Origin: an uncultured Clostridia bacterium
GTDB lineage: Bacteria; Bacillota; Clostridia; Oscillospirales; CAG-272
Direction: 5' to 3'
Length of the DNA stretch: 8,213 nt
NCBI GenBank assembly: GCA_946618395.1
Contig: CAMOLD010000055.1
Coordinates: 1-8,213, forward strand
In this document: positions 1 through 6,649 of the stretch, one piece after another
How positions within the stretch are numbered: the first letter of the stretch is position 1
How the letters are laid out: each line of letters opens with the position of its first letter
Position numbers and translations under genes: made by a program
The notes under the pieces: generated by a model
Database searches by the model: none
Seen by the model: the letters and a program-made list of their open reading frames with translations, nothing else
What the model was told of the DNA's origin: nothing

Positions 1-39
1 CACCTCTTCGGAGGAATAATTCCCACATTTGATAAAACC
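1..39. other. Window edge left of the terminator, no gene assigned
   Basis: Too little sequence is present to call a gene. On the plus strand, the frame starting at base 2 reads TSSEE and then a TAA at 17-19. This could be the C terminus of a plus-strand gene converging on the terminator at 40-73, and the stronger T-run on that strand would suit it. The frame starting at base 1 stays open to a stop near 87-89 and passes through the terminator, which makes it unlikely to be coding. Nothing here can be named. Confidence 0.25.
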
Positions 40-73
40 AAAAGCCACCTTGCAAAAGCAGGGTGGCTTTTTT
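40..73. terminator. Strong, probably bidirectional intrinsic terminator
   Basis: A perfect 14-bp stem (AAAAGCCACCTTGC paired with GCAGGGTGGCTTTT, including one T-G pair) encloses an AAAA tetraloop. On the plus strand the stem runs straight into six T residues at 68-73. On the minus strand it ends in TTTT, GG, TTTT, a slightly weaker U-tract. It lies 17 bases past the stop codon of the minus-strand radical SAM gene, so it very likely ends the rlmB operon. The better U-tract faces the plus strand, suggesting it also serves a plus-strand gene just outside the window. Confidence 0.9.
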
Positions 74-89
74 GGTTGTATTGTTAAAA

Positions 90-2729
90 TCAACGGAATT
101 CGGTTTTCCCGTCGGCAAGATAAACGTGGGAACGCAGGATGGAATACTCCTCTTCTGCTGGGTCGCCCGAAAGAATGCCGAGTTCCCGGCGCGCGCCGGA
201 AATGAGCAGTTCGGGGTTGAGGTAGCTCCCTTCGCTTGCCGAGAGCAAAGCGCTTGCCCGAATTTCACCCGGGCGGTCGGCGTTATAAACCACGCGGATT
301 TCCCGAACCAGCGGAATAATATCAATTTCCTTTTCGCCGGATTTCGTTTTCTTGGTCATCAAAAGCGGAGCGGTGGTCCAAAGCCGCTGCAATTTTTGCG
401 CGGTATCGGCGCTTGCGCCGGCAAACCGCAGGCAAATTTCATAGCGCGCCCAGCCAATATCCGAGAATTTTGACGTTGGCTCGTAAACTTCGGCAATCTC
501 CATTTCCTGTGTCAGCTCGCGGTTCAGGCGGCGGCGCACTTCGGCGGGGGAAATGTCGCGGTCCAGGCGCAAATCAATGAATTCGCATTCGCTCTCGGTT
601 CCCACCGAAAGGGGAAGCCCGAAGGTCACTTTGGCGTGCGGATTGAAGCCTTGCGTATACCACATGGGAATATCCGCCCGCACCAGCACGCGCGAGAATG
701 TGCGTTGCAGGTCCAGGTGAGATATGAACTGTAAGCTGCCAACCTTGCGGAATTTCAAACGCAGCGTTTTCGGCTCGACAAGCTTTGGCCAGGTGGCAAA
801 AACGGCTTGCCGGTCCGGAATTTCCACCTGGGGAAGAGCGGTAGGCTCTTCGGGCGGCAGCGCTTTGACGTGCGGGCAAACGGCGCGTTCTCCGCCAAGC
901 GCATTGGCGCCGCATCCGCTGCACTGCTCGCGGCAGTTGGGCGTGGTTTTGCCGGCATAGGCGCGTTCGCGCTCGCGCAGGAAAAAGTCTTTGGAAACGC
1001 CGCAGTCAATGATATCCCAGGGCAGGACTTCGTCCGTTTCAAAGGCGCGGCAGGAATAGAAATTCGGGTCCAGCCCTGCGCGGCGGATCACGTCCAGCCA
1101 TTTTTCATAGTTGAAGTATTCGTCCCATGCGTCGAACTTAAATCCTTCGGCGCAGGCAAGCTCCAGCGCTTTGGAAAGCCGACGGTCGCCCCGCGCCAGG
1201 ATGGCTTCAATATGGCTCACCTCGGCGTCGTGGTGCTGGTAGCGAATGTGGCGGTTGGTAATATGGTCGCCAACCACCTTTTGTTTGCGCGCCAGCTCCT
1301 CCATGGTGTCCTGCGCCTCCCATTGGAAGGGCGTGAAGGGCTTGGGAATAAAGCAGGAAACGCTGACGGTGACCTGTGGGTGGCGTCCTTTTTGGCGGTT
1401 GGGGTTTGCATAAAAAGCCTCCACCACACGCTCCGCAAGCTCGCCAATGCCGGCAAGGTCCTCGTCGGTTTCGGTGGGCAAGCCCTCCATAAAATAGAGC
1501 TTGACATTCGTTTTTCCACCGCCGAAGGCAACGTTGACCGCGCGCAGAACATCCTCTTCCGTCACGTTTTTGTTGATCACGTCGCGCAGGCGTTGCGTCC
1601 CGGCTTCGGGCGCAAAGGTCAAGGAAGAGGAGCGGACGCTCTCAATGCGGTTCATCAGGTCGCGGTTAAAATTATCCACGCGCAAAGAGGGTAGCGAAAG
1701 GCTGACCATGTTGTCGTCGGTCCAGGAGAGCAAATCGTCGCAAAGCGGTTCCAGGGCGGTATAATCGCTGATGGAAAGCGAGGTCAGGGAAATTTCCTCA
1801 TATCCCGTGCTGTGAAAGAGCGCTCTTGCCTGATGGTTGAGCACCTCGTGCGATTTTTCGCGCACCGGGCGGTAGATTGCCCCTGCCTGGCAGAAGCGGC
1901 AACCGCGGATACAGCCGCGGTAAACTTCCAGCATAATGCGGTCGTGCACCGTTTCAATATAGGGCATGACCACTTTGTCGGGAAAATAGACCTTATCCAT
2001 ATCGCGGATGATCTGCTTTTGCACGCGCGCGGGGATTTCGGGGTCTACCGGGCGGTATTTTTGAATTCTGCCGTCCGGGAAATAGTCAATTTCATAAAGC
2101 GAGGGCACATAAACGCCGGGAATGGTTTTTGCGGCTTCGCGAAGGAACGCGGCGCGGGAATAGCGCCCCTCGTCTTTCATTTTGATGTAAAGCTTGACGA
2201 TGGAAGGCAACATAATTTCGCCTTCGCCAATGTTGAACAGGTCAAAAAAATCGGCAATCGGTTCGGGGTTAAAGGAGCAGGGACCGCCGCCGATGATGAT
2301 GGGGTCGTCCTCGCCTCTATCCTTGGCGTAAAGCGGGATTTTTGCCAGGTCCAGCATATTAAGGACGTTGGTGTAGCTCATTTCGTATTGCAGGGTAAAA
2401 CCAACAAAGTCGAAGTTGCCAATGGGGTCTTTGCTTTCCAGCGCGACCAGCGGCAGGTCGTGCTTTTTCATCTCTTCCTGCATATCCACCCAGGGGTCGT
2501 AAACGCGCTCGCACCAAATATCCTTTTCGCGGTTGAGCGCTCCGTAAAGCAGACGGACGCCCAGGTTGGACATACCGATCTCATAGGTATCCGGAAAGCA
2601 GAACGCAAACCGCGCCTTGACTTCCCCGGGGTCTTTGATGATCTGCCCATATTCGCCGCCGGAATAGCGCGCAGGCTTTTGCACCGATTTGAGGATGGTG
2701 CTGTTGGGTAGTTTTTTTCCGTCTGTCAT
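90..2729 (-). CDS. Fused B12-binding-like/radical SAM protein with C-terminal DUF2344 domain (TIGR03960 + TIGR03936)
   Basis: Predicted 879-residue cytosolic iron-sulfur enzyme of unproven reaction. Residues here count from the ATG at 2729. Residues about 35-215 resemble the cobalamin-binding-like N-terminal part of the TIGR03960 family (the PDTYEIGMSN and IIIGGGPCSFNPEP stretches); I see no DxHxxG lower-ligand motif. The radical SAM core follows, with the cluster cysteines C273, C277 and C280 (CIRGCRFC) and the later FAPEAGTQRLR and YFMEGLPTET stretches. A second cysteine group, C599, C603, C606 and C618, closes this half. From about 655 comes the DUF2344/TIGR03936 domain (LRLKFRKVGSLQFISHLDLQ, then YTQGFNPHAK). 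An in-frame ATG at 2786 would add 19 residues, but it has no ribosome binding site and its codons form a hairpin. The ATG at 2729 follows a modest GGAAAAGAG and gives a family-like start. It is the last gene of the operon, so its neighbours hint at RNA or ribosome modification, which is inference. Confidence 0.93.
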   Translation of the reverse strand: MTDGKKLPNSTILKSVQKPARYSGGEYGQIIKDPGEVKARFAFCFPDTYEIGMSNLGVRLLYGALNREKDIWCERVYDPWVDMQEEMKKHDLPLVALESKDPIGNFDFVGFTLQYEMSYTNVLNMLDLAKIPLYAKDRGEDDPIIIGGGPCSFNPEPIADFFDLFNIGEGEIMLPSIVKLYIKMKDEGRYSRAAFLREAAKTIPGVYVPSLYEIDYFPDGRIQKYRPVDPEIPARVQKQIIRDMDKVYFPDKVVMPYIETVHDRIMLEVYRGCIRGCRFCQAGAIYRPVREKSHEVLNHQARALFHSTGYEEISLTSLSISDYTALEPLCDDLLSWTDDNMVSLSLPSLRVDNFNRDLMNRIESVRSSSLTFAPEAGTQRLRDVINKNVTEEDVLRAVNVAFGGGKTNVKLYFMEGLPTETDEDLAGIGELAERVVEAFYANPNRQKGRHPQVTVSVSCFIPKPFTPFQWEAQDTMEELARKQKVVGDHITNRHIRYQHHDAEVSHIEAILARGDRRLSKALELACAEGFKFDAWDEYFNYEKWLDVIRRAGLDPNFYSCRAFETDEVLPWDIIDCGVSKDFFLRERERAYAGKTTPNCREQCSGCGANALGGERAVCPHVKALPPEEPTALPQVEIPDRQAVFATWPKLVEPKTLRLKFRKVGSLQFISHLDLQRTFSRVLVRADIPMWYTQGFNPHAKVTFGLPLSVGTESECEFIDLRLDRDISPAEVRRRLNRELTQEMEIAEVYEPTSKFSDIGWARYEICLRFAGASADTAQKLQRLWTTAPLLMTKKTKSGEKEIDIIPLVREIRVVYNADRPGEIRASALLSASEGSYLNPELLISGARRELGILSGDPAEEEYSILRSHVYLADGKTEFR

Positions 2730-2734
2730 AAAAA

Positions 2735-2743
2735 CTCTTTTCC
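2735..2743 (-). promoter_or_regulatory. Weak ribosome binding site deciding the radical SAM gene start
   Basis: The minus strand reads GGAAAAGAG, then five T residues, then the ATG at 2729. The match to the anti-Shine-Dalgarno sequence is only moderate and the spacing is short. Still, it is better than anything ahead of the alternative ATG at 2786, where I see no purine-rich site. It also begins only a few bases after the intercistronic hairpin. Confidence 0.55.
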
Positions 2744-2750
2744 GCAATAA

Positions 2751-2783
2751 CCGGAGGCTTTCCCAAATTGGGAGAACCTCCGG
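2751..2783 (-). terminator. Intercistronic hairpin, possible attenuator or weak terminator
   Basis: CCGGAGG pairs with CCTCCGG (7 bp). After one mismatch the stem continues through TTTCCCA against TGGGAGA (one G-T pair), leaving a 3-base AAT loop. The whole 33 bases form one long stem lying between the stop of the P-type-ATPase-like gene (2799) and the ATG of the radical SAM gene (2729). On the minus strand it is followed by TTATTGCGG rather than a run of T, so it is not a textbook intrinsic terminator. It could reduce read-through, protect the upstream message from 3' exonucleases, or affect initiation 21 bases downstream. The structure is seen in the sequence; its function is inferred. Confidence 0.65.
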
Positions 2784-2798
2784 CATTGCATTTTTCGT

Positions 2799-5549
2799 TC
2801 AATTTTGGCGATTGATTGCCAAGCTTTCGCGCGTGTCTTCAAACACGGCGCGGCGGCGGAGAGAGAGGAGCGAGATCAGCCAGGAGACCACCAGCCATGC
2901 AAATCGGTAACCAACCGCCATCAAAGGCAGGAAGGGGAGCACCGATTTTGGCAACAGCCAGGCAAGGAAGAAGGCAAGCAAAGCGCCGGGGAAGATTGAG
3001 GTCATCAGCGCGCGGAATCCTGCCTGCCGCGCGCGAACGATCAGAGAGGCGGCGCGGAGCGGATAAGCGGTTGCCAAAGGTCCGTCCAGCGCAACTGCGC
3101 CGGTGTCGGTAATTTCGGCGGTTGTCGGGGTTTCAAATTGCGCCGGCTTGATGATGCGAACGACCTCGTCGCCGTCGGCAAACCCGACGTGCAAAAAGGC
3201 ATTGTTCAGGTTGGGGTCGTAGGATTGCACGGCAAGCGTGGTATCGGTCCGTGCCAGGAGCGCGATGATCTCGCGGAAGGACTGATTCATGGTATAGGCA
3301 ATTTCATAGGTCAGCTTCAACGCGCCGTTAATGGCAACATATAATACGCTGACGCCACGGGAGCGCCCGACCGCGCGGTCGGTGGATTCGCGCGGAATTT
3401 CCACGTCGCTGTGCAAAAGGAAGGTGGAGTCGCCCGCCAGAATGCGGTATTTGTTGTCAATCAAGGCCTCCACACCCGTTTCGGTCAAGCGCACGAGGTT
3501 GATGGTTGTGTTGGGATCTTCCTCCATCATAATCGGTTGATCCACCGTTGCAAGCGTTCCGCCAATTTTGCGGAAGAGCGCTTCGGCAAGCCGGATGTCG
3601 CGGCGGAATTCGTCGCCGTCGGGTAGGTTGACCTGGGTTTGCCGTTTGGCGCGGAATGCGTCGGTATCGCTGAAAATGATGGTTTTGGAGCCGCTGTATT
3701 CGTTCACCGAGCCCTCGCCAACCAGCACCGAGCGGCGGGAGAGAAGATGGCGGTTGGCGCGCCGCAAAGGATCAAAGAACAAGAAGATTGCACTTGCGGG
3801 AGCCGAGAACATCAGCGTGGCGGCAAAAACAAGAACGCCGCGCAACGGGTTTTGGAAGATCAGCGAGGTAGCCAGTCCGCCGAGCACCGCGCAAATCAGC
3901 GAGAAGAAGATCATGCGCGAAAAGACGCTTCCGGCGGCGGAAAGATCGTTCACGCGGCGGAAGAAACCAACCACCTCGTGGGCGCGGCGCACGCGGTAAA
4001 GCGATTGCCCCGCTTCGTCGTTGATAATCTTGACGGTGCGGTCACCCTGCCGCAGTTTGGTTTTGCGCGGCTCCACCTCTTCCAAAACGGTTTTGAGTTC
4101 GGGGGAGGAGACCATGCGGAAGGTGCGAATTTCATCGGCAATTCGGATTGCGTCGCAAACCAAAAGCAGTAAAAGCGCCATACTTGCCGCAAAGTTCATT
4201 GGCGGCAGAGCGTTTTCGGTTTGGAAAATAGAAGTAACAATAGCGCCCGCTCCGTAAAGCCAAATAAACGGGATGGAGACCGCAACAATGGAATAGGGCG
4301 TTGTTTCAAACCGCAAAAAGGTGCGCCATCCGGCAAAGAGGCGCTTTCCGGTCAGCACAATTCCACCGGTCAAAAGCGCCAGCGCCAACGAGGGAAACAG
4401 CCAGGGAATGTTCGCCAGAGAACTTGGCAGATAACTTTTTAAGAAAACCGGAAAATCGGCAAAGAACAAGAGTGCCGAAATCAAAGCCATCAGCGCAATT
4501 TTCAAAATCAAGCGTTTGCGGTCGTGCGTATATGCGGCAACCACGTTTTCGTCAGGAACGGCGGCGGTATATTCTCTTCCAAGGTAGCCGAACGCCTGCC
4601 CGTAATAGTCCTCCGAAGCCAGCCCGGAATTGCGCAGGTGTTCGTATTTCAGCTTTTTCAGCGTTTCATAGCCAACCAGGCGCCCCAGCTCGTTCTCATA
4701 TCCAAGTTCAAAAATCAGGGCAATGTCGCTTTCGTCCAGCCCGGTGCGTTTGGCAATGACCGAGGTGGCGTCCTGCCCGTTTTCAATTTTGGCTTTTCTC
4801 CAACGGCGGCGGACCTTTTCCGCGGTCGGCTCGCTCACGGTTTCGGCGGCCTCGGTGTTTTCAATCGGCTCCACAACGGAGGAAGCATGGCTGTCGAAGT
4901 CAACCACCACCGAAGGGTCGGGATTCAGCGAAGATGCGTCGGGCGGCAACAGTTCGGAAATATTAGGCTCCGCCACCTTTTGCAAGGGGTCTTGATTGGT
5001 TGGAGCGGCGGAGACTGCACGGTCGGATTTTGCCCGCGGAACGGTAACGTCCCCGGCGCGGGAATCCGATTGCACCGAGGTTGCCGGAACCGCTTTTTTC
5101 GGCGCCCCGGGAGTCGTTTTTGCAGCAGGGGTGCGCTGCCCGATGGCTCCGGTGTTCACGCCGCTGCGGCGGCGGGGCGGAATTTTGACGGCGTTCGGCC
5201 GTGCTTTTCGCTGTGCCGATCCGGTTTTTTCTTCCGTTGCCGGGGTGGCATTTTCGGTTTTAACATTGTCAACCGGCTTTTCACCGGTCACGTCCGGTGC
5301 GTCCTCGGTCAGTGCCAGAATGGCGGCGGGAGCGGAGGGTTTTGGTTCTTCCGCGGGGCGCGGCTCCGCTTTTTTTGGTGCGGCGGACTTTTCTTTTTTC
5401 TCCGTTTTCGGGGTCGGCTGCGGTTGCTCTTTCGCTGCCGGCAGCTCCTCTTTTTCTTCTACCGGTTCTGCTTTTTCATCGTTCAAAAAGGCGGCGTGTA
5501 GTTTTTGCAAAAGCTCGTCCGCTTTTTGGCGGTCATTTTCTTTGCTCAT
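2799..5549 (-). CDS. Membrane protein resembling a degenerate (catalytically dead) P-type ATPase, with long disordered N-terminal tail
   Basis: 916 residues from the ATG at 5549, with AAAGGAG ten bases upstream; a GTG at 5582 is in frame but less likely. Residues about 20-244 are Pro/Ala/Lys/Glu-rich and look disordered. Residues 245-334 form a soluble, mostly helical domain I do not recognise. Membrane segments follow at about 346-365, 382-400, 420-441, 451-469, 545-565 and 570-592, then a cytoplasmic loop (593-850) and a final hydrophobic pair (851-896). By eye this matches the P1B ATPase plan: VLVGEG before the phosphorylation site, an N-domain-like stretch (GVEALIDNKYRILAGDSTFL), and a post-hinge TYEI/AVQSYDP region. 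The catalytic signatures are gone: IIFSDTDAF replaces DKTGT, SYD replaces TGD, APA replaces CPC, and no TGE or GDGxND is visible. The actuator loop is only about 75 residues. A transport role is therefore unlikely; a scaffold or regulatory role is a guess. The reading frame is intact, so I do not call it a pseudogene. Confidence 0.8.
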   Translation of the reverse strand: MSKENDRQKADELLQKLHAAFLNDEKAEPVEEKEELPAAKEQPQPTPKTEKKEKSAAPKKAEPRPAEEPKPSAPAAILALTEDAPDVTGEKPVDNVKTENATPATEEKTGSAQRKARPNAVKIPPRRRSGVNTGAIGQRTPAAKTTPGAPKKAVPATSVQSDSRAGDVTVPRAKSDRAVSAAPTNQDPLQKVAEPNISELLPPDASSLNPDPSVVVDFDSHASSVVEPIENTEAAETVSEPTAEKVRRRWRKAKIENGQDATSVIAKRTGLDESDIALIFELGYENELGRLVGYETLKKLKYEHLRNSGLASEDYYGQAFGYLGREYTAAVPDENVVAAYTHDRKRLILKIALMALISALLFFADFPVFLKSYLPSSLANIPWLFPSLALALLTGGIVLTGKRLFAGWRTFLRFETTPYSIVAVSIPFIWLYGAGAIVTSIFQTENALPPMNFAASMALLLLLVCDAIRIADEIRTFRMVSSPELKTVLEEVEPRKTKLRQGDRTVKIINDEAGQSLYRVRRAHEVVGFFRRVNDLSAAGSVFSRMIFFSLICAVLGGLATSLIFQNPLRGVLVFAATLMFSAPASAIFLFFDPLRRANRHLLSRRSVLVGEGSVNEYSGSKTIIFSDTDAFRAKRQTQVNLPDGDEFRRDIRLAEALFRKIGGTLATVDQPIMMEEDPNTTINLVRLTETGVEALIDNKYRILAGDSTFLLHSDVEIPRESTDRAVGRSRGVSVLYVAINGALKLTYEIAYTMNQSFREIIALLARTDTTLAVQSYDPNLNNAFLHVGFADGDEVVRIIKPAQFETPTTAEITDTGAVALDGPLATAYPLRAASLIVRARQAGFRALMTSIFPGALLAFFLAWLLPKSVLPFLPLMAVGYRFAWLVVSWLISLLSLRRRAVFEDTRESLAINRQN

Positions 5550-5559
5550 CGGCAAGGGG

Positions 5560-5566
5560 CTCCTTT
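5560..5566 (-). promoter_or_regulatory. Ribosome binding site of the P-type-ATPase-like gene
   Basis: AAAGGAG on the minus strand lies ten bases before the ATG at 5549. It decides this start over the in-frame GTG at 5582, which would place the ribosome binding site inside the coding sequence and would start only 7 bases after the rlmB stop. Confidence 0.75.
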
Positions 5567-5589
5567 CGTTCGGAATTGGCACAACGGAT

Positions 5590-6414
5590 TTATTGCAAAT
5601 GGTGTTGTCTTGCCGCTTCCGCCAACAGGATGGCGGCGGCGGTGGAAACGTTAAAGGAATTGATTTTTCCGTAAAGCGGAATGGAAAGAACGCCGTCGCA
5701 GGTTTTGCGAACGATTTGGGAAACGCCGTTCCCCTCGCTTCCCATCACAATGGCGCAGGGGCCTTTCAGGTCGGCTTCGTAAATGTTGGTGCCGTCCGCT
5801 TCCGCGGCGTAAACCCAAATTCCTTTTTCTTTCAGCGCGTCAATCGTGGAGGCAATGTTTGCCACCTTTGCAACGGCAAGATGTTCCAGCGCACCGGCGG
5901 AGGCCTTGGTTACCAGCGGCGTCAAGCCAACGGCGCGGCGCTTGGAAATGATCAATCCGTGCGCGCCGCAACATTCGGCGCAACGGATGATGGCGCCGAG
6001 GTTATAGGGGTCTGTCACGCCGTCACAAAGGACGATCAGCGGGTCCTCGCCGCGCTCTGCGGCAACGGCAAGAATATCCTCCACCGTGCAGTATTCCTTT
6101 TCGGCGGCAAAAGCGATCACGCCCTGGTGCGGGGCAAAGCCGGAAATTGCATCCAGCTTTGGCTTTTCGGTTTCGATTACCGGAATGCCGCGTTCAATCG
6201 CCTGCGCGACCAGGACGACAATCGAGCCTGTCCGTTCGCCTTTTTGGACCAGCAGTTTATCAACGGCCCTGCCACCCTCCAAAAGTTCCCGGACGGCGTT
6301 TCTGCCAATCACGGCGTTGCTTGGAATCGACTCGGCGTTAAGCTCCCGGCGGTTCTCCCGACCGGCGTCGTTTTTGCGGAAATTTTCGTTCCGTTGCGGT
6401 TTCTTTTTTTGCAT
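5590..6414 (-). CDS. rlmB: 23S rRNA (guanosine-2'-O-)-methyltransferase RlmB, SPOUT/TrmH family
   Basis: 274 residues. In characterised RlmB the enzyme uses S-adenosylmethionine to 2'-O-methylate a guanosine (G2251 in E. coli numbering) in the peptidyl-transferase P-loop of 23S rRNA. A basic tail (1-30) precedes an L30e-like substrate-binding domain (about 33-105; VIGRNAVRELLEGG, APHQGVIA). The SPOUT domain runs from about 125 to 270 with all three trefoil-knot motifs: DPYNLGAIIRCAECCGA with N138 and R144; IVMGSEGNG at 222-230; and IPLYGKINSFNVSTAAAI with S253, N255 and S257. The length is slightly above the usual 245-260 because of the tail. It starts at an ATG with AAAAGGAA ten bases upstream and is the first gene of the three-gene minus-strand operon, 40 bp ahead of the next start. 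A close TrmH-family paralogue with another RNA target is possible, but the motif set fits RlmB best. Confidence 0.93.
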   Translation of the reverse strand: MQKKKPQRNENFRKNDAGRENRRELNAESIPSNAVIGRNAVRELLEGGRAVDKLLVQKGERTGSIVVLVAQAIERGIPVIETEKPKLDAISGFAPHQGVIAFAAEKEYCTVEDILAVAAERGEDPLIVLCDGVTDPYNLGAIIRCAECCGAHGLIISKRRAVGLTPLVTKASAGALEHLAVAKVANIASTIDALKEKGIWVYAAEADGTNIYEADLKGPCAIVMGSEGNGVSQIVRKTCDGVLSIPLYGKINSFNVSTAAAILLAEAARQHHLQ

Positions 6415-6424
6415 GATGTAAAAA

Positions 6425-6432
6425 TTCCTTTT
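6425..6432 (-). promoter_or_regulatory. Ribosome binding site of rlmB
   Basis: AAAAGGAA on the minus strand lies ten bases before the ATG at 6414. It supports this start, which no longer in-frame extension challenges. Confidence 0.7.
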
Positions 6433-6479
6433 GCAAAAATGCGGAATGTGTCGGTCAAAAATGCTTGCTTACAGGGAGT

Positions 6480-6508
6480 ATTATATCATATAATCTACTA
6501 TTTGTGTA
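6480..6508 (-). promoter_or_regulatory. Promoter of the rlmB operon (sigma-70/SigA type, extended -10)
   Basis: The minus strand carries a perfect TATAAT at 6485-6480 preceded by TGA, giving the extended form TGnTATAAT. Seventeen bases further upstream lies TACACA at 6508-6503, a four-of-six match to TTGACA. Transcription would start near 6473 and leave a leader of about 58 bases before rlmB. The weak -35 with a strong extended -10 is a familiar trade-off. Confidence 0.75.
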
Positions 6509-6509
6509 G

Positions 6510-6575
6510 TTTTTTTTGAAAATTTTGGGAAAAAGAGCGCATTTTTCATCGACAAAATTTGCAGGTTACCTTTTT
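6510..6575. promoter_or_regulatory. Run of A/T tracts between the divergent promoters
   Basis: Tracts of four to eight A or T residues lie at 6510-6517, 6519-6526, 6530-6534, 6542-6546, 6554-6560 and 6571-6575. The first four centres are about 9 to 12 bases apart, close to one helical turn, so the DNA may be curved. The tracts sit directly behind both -35 elements and could act as UP-element-like contacts for RNA polymerase. The tracts are seen; curvature and function are inferred. Confidence 0.4.
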
Positions 6576-6587
6576 GGGGCAAAGGGC

Positions 6588-6616
6588 TTGCAAAAAGCGG
6601 CAAAGATTGCTATAAT
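6588..6616 (+). promoter_or_regulatory. Promoter of prfC (sigma-70/SigA type, extended -10)
   Basis: TTGCAA at 6588-6593, a 17-base spacer, and a perfect TATAAT at 6611-6616 preceded by TGC (extended -10). Transcription should begin around 6623, giving a short leader of about 27 bases that holds only the ribosome binding site. Confidence 0.85.
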
Positions 6617-6636
6617 AGTATGGAATCCACAAAAAC

Positions 6637-6641
6637 GGGAG
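6637..6641 (+). promoter_or_regulatory. Ribosome binding site fixing the TTG start of prfC
   Basis: GGGAG lies eight bases before the TTG at 6650. No ATG or GTG in this frame occurs between the promoter and the P-loop, so this site is what identifies the non-ATG start. Confidence 0.75.
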
Positions 6642-6649
6642 AAAACACC

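Noticed and set aside
1..89. Plus-strand frame 1 reading LFGGIIP, reminiscent of the GGIIP stretch in cobalamin-dependent mutases
   Set aside because: It continues through the terminator hairpin into a nonsensical tail, and seven residues are too few to support a homology claim.
1812..2711. 299-codon plus-strand frame opposite the radical SAM gene
   Set aside because: It is antisense to a fully motif-supported gene, has no ribosome binding site worth noting, and the product resembles no family I know.
5365..5400. A-runs in the coding strand of the disordered tail (seven and six A) as possible slippage or frameshift sites
   Set aside because: Lysine codons in a Lys-rich low-complexity region explain them, I see no downstream stimulatory structure, and a -1 shift would only give a short random tail.
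6424..6447. ATTCC...GGAAT inverted repeat around the rlmB ribosome binding site as a possible translational switch
   Set aside because: The inner TTTTGCAAAA cannot close its two-base loop fully and the arms are separated by an unpaired bulge, so the predicted fold is weak. No known riboswitch or leader motif is visible.
6497..6510. ACTA...TAGT inverted repeat at the rlmB -35 as an operator
   Set aside because: Four-base arms in AT-rich DNA are expected by chance.
4996..6519. 507-codon open frame on the plus strand opposite rlmB and the start of the membrane protein gene
   Set aside because: The product is Gly/Phe/Ala-rich with no recognisable motif, it spans the rlmB start and much of its promoter, and it lies opposite two well-supported genes. 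The opposing codon bias explains it.
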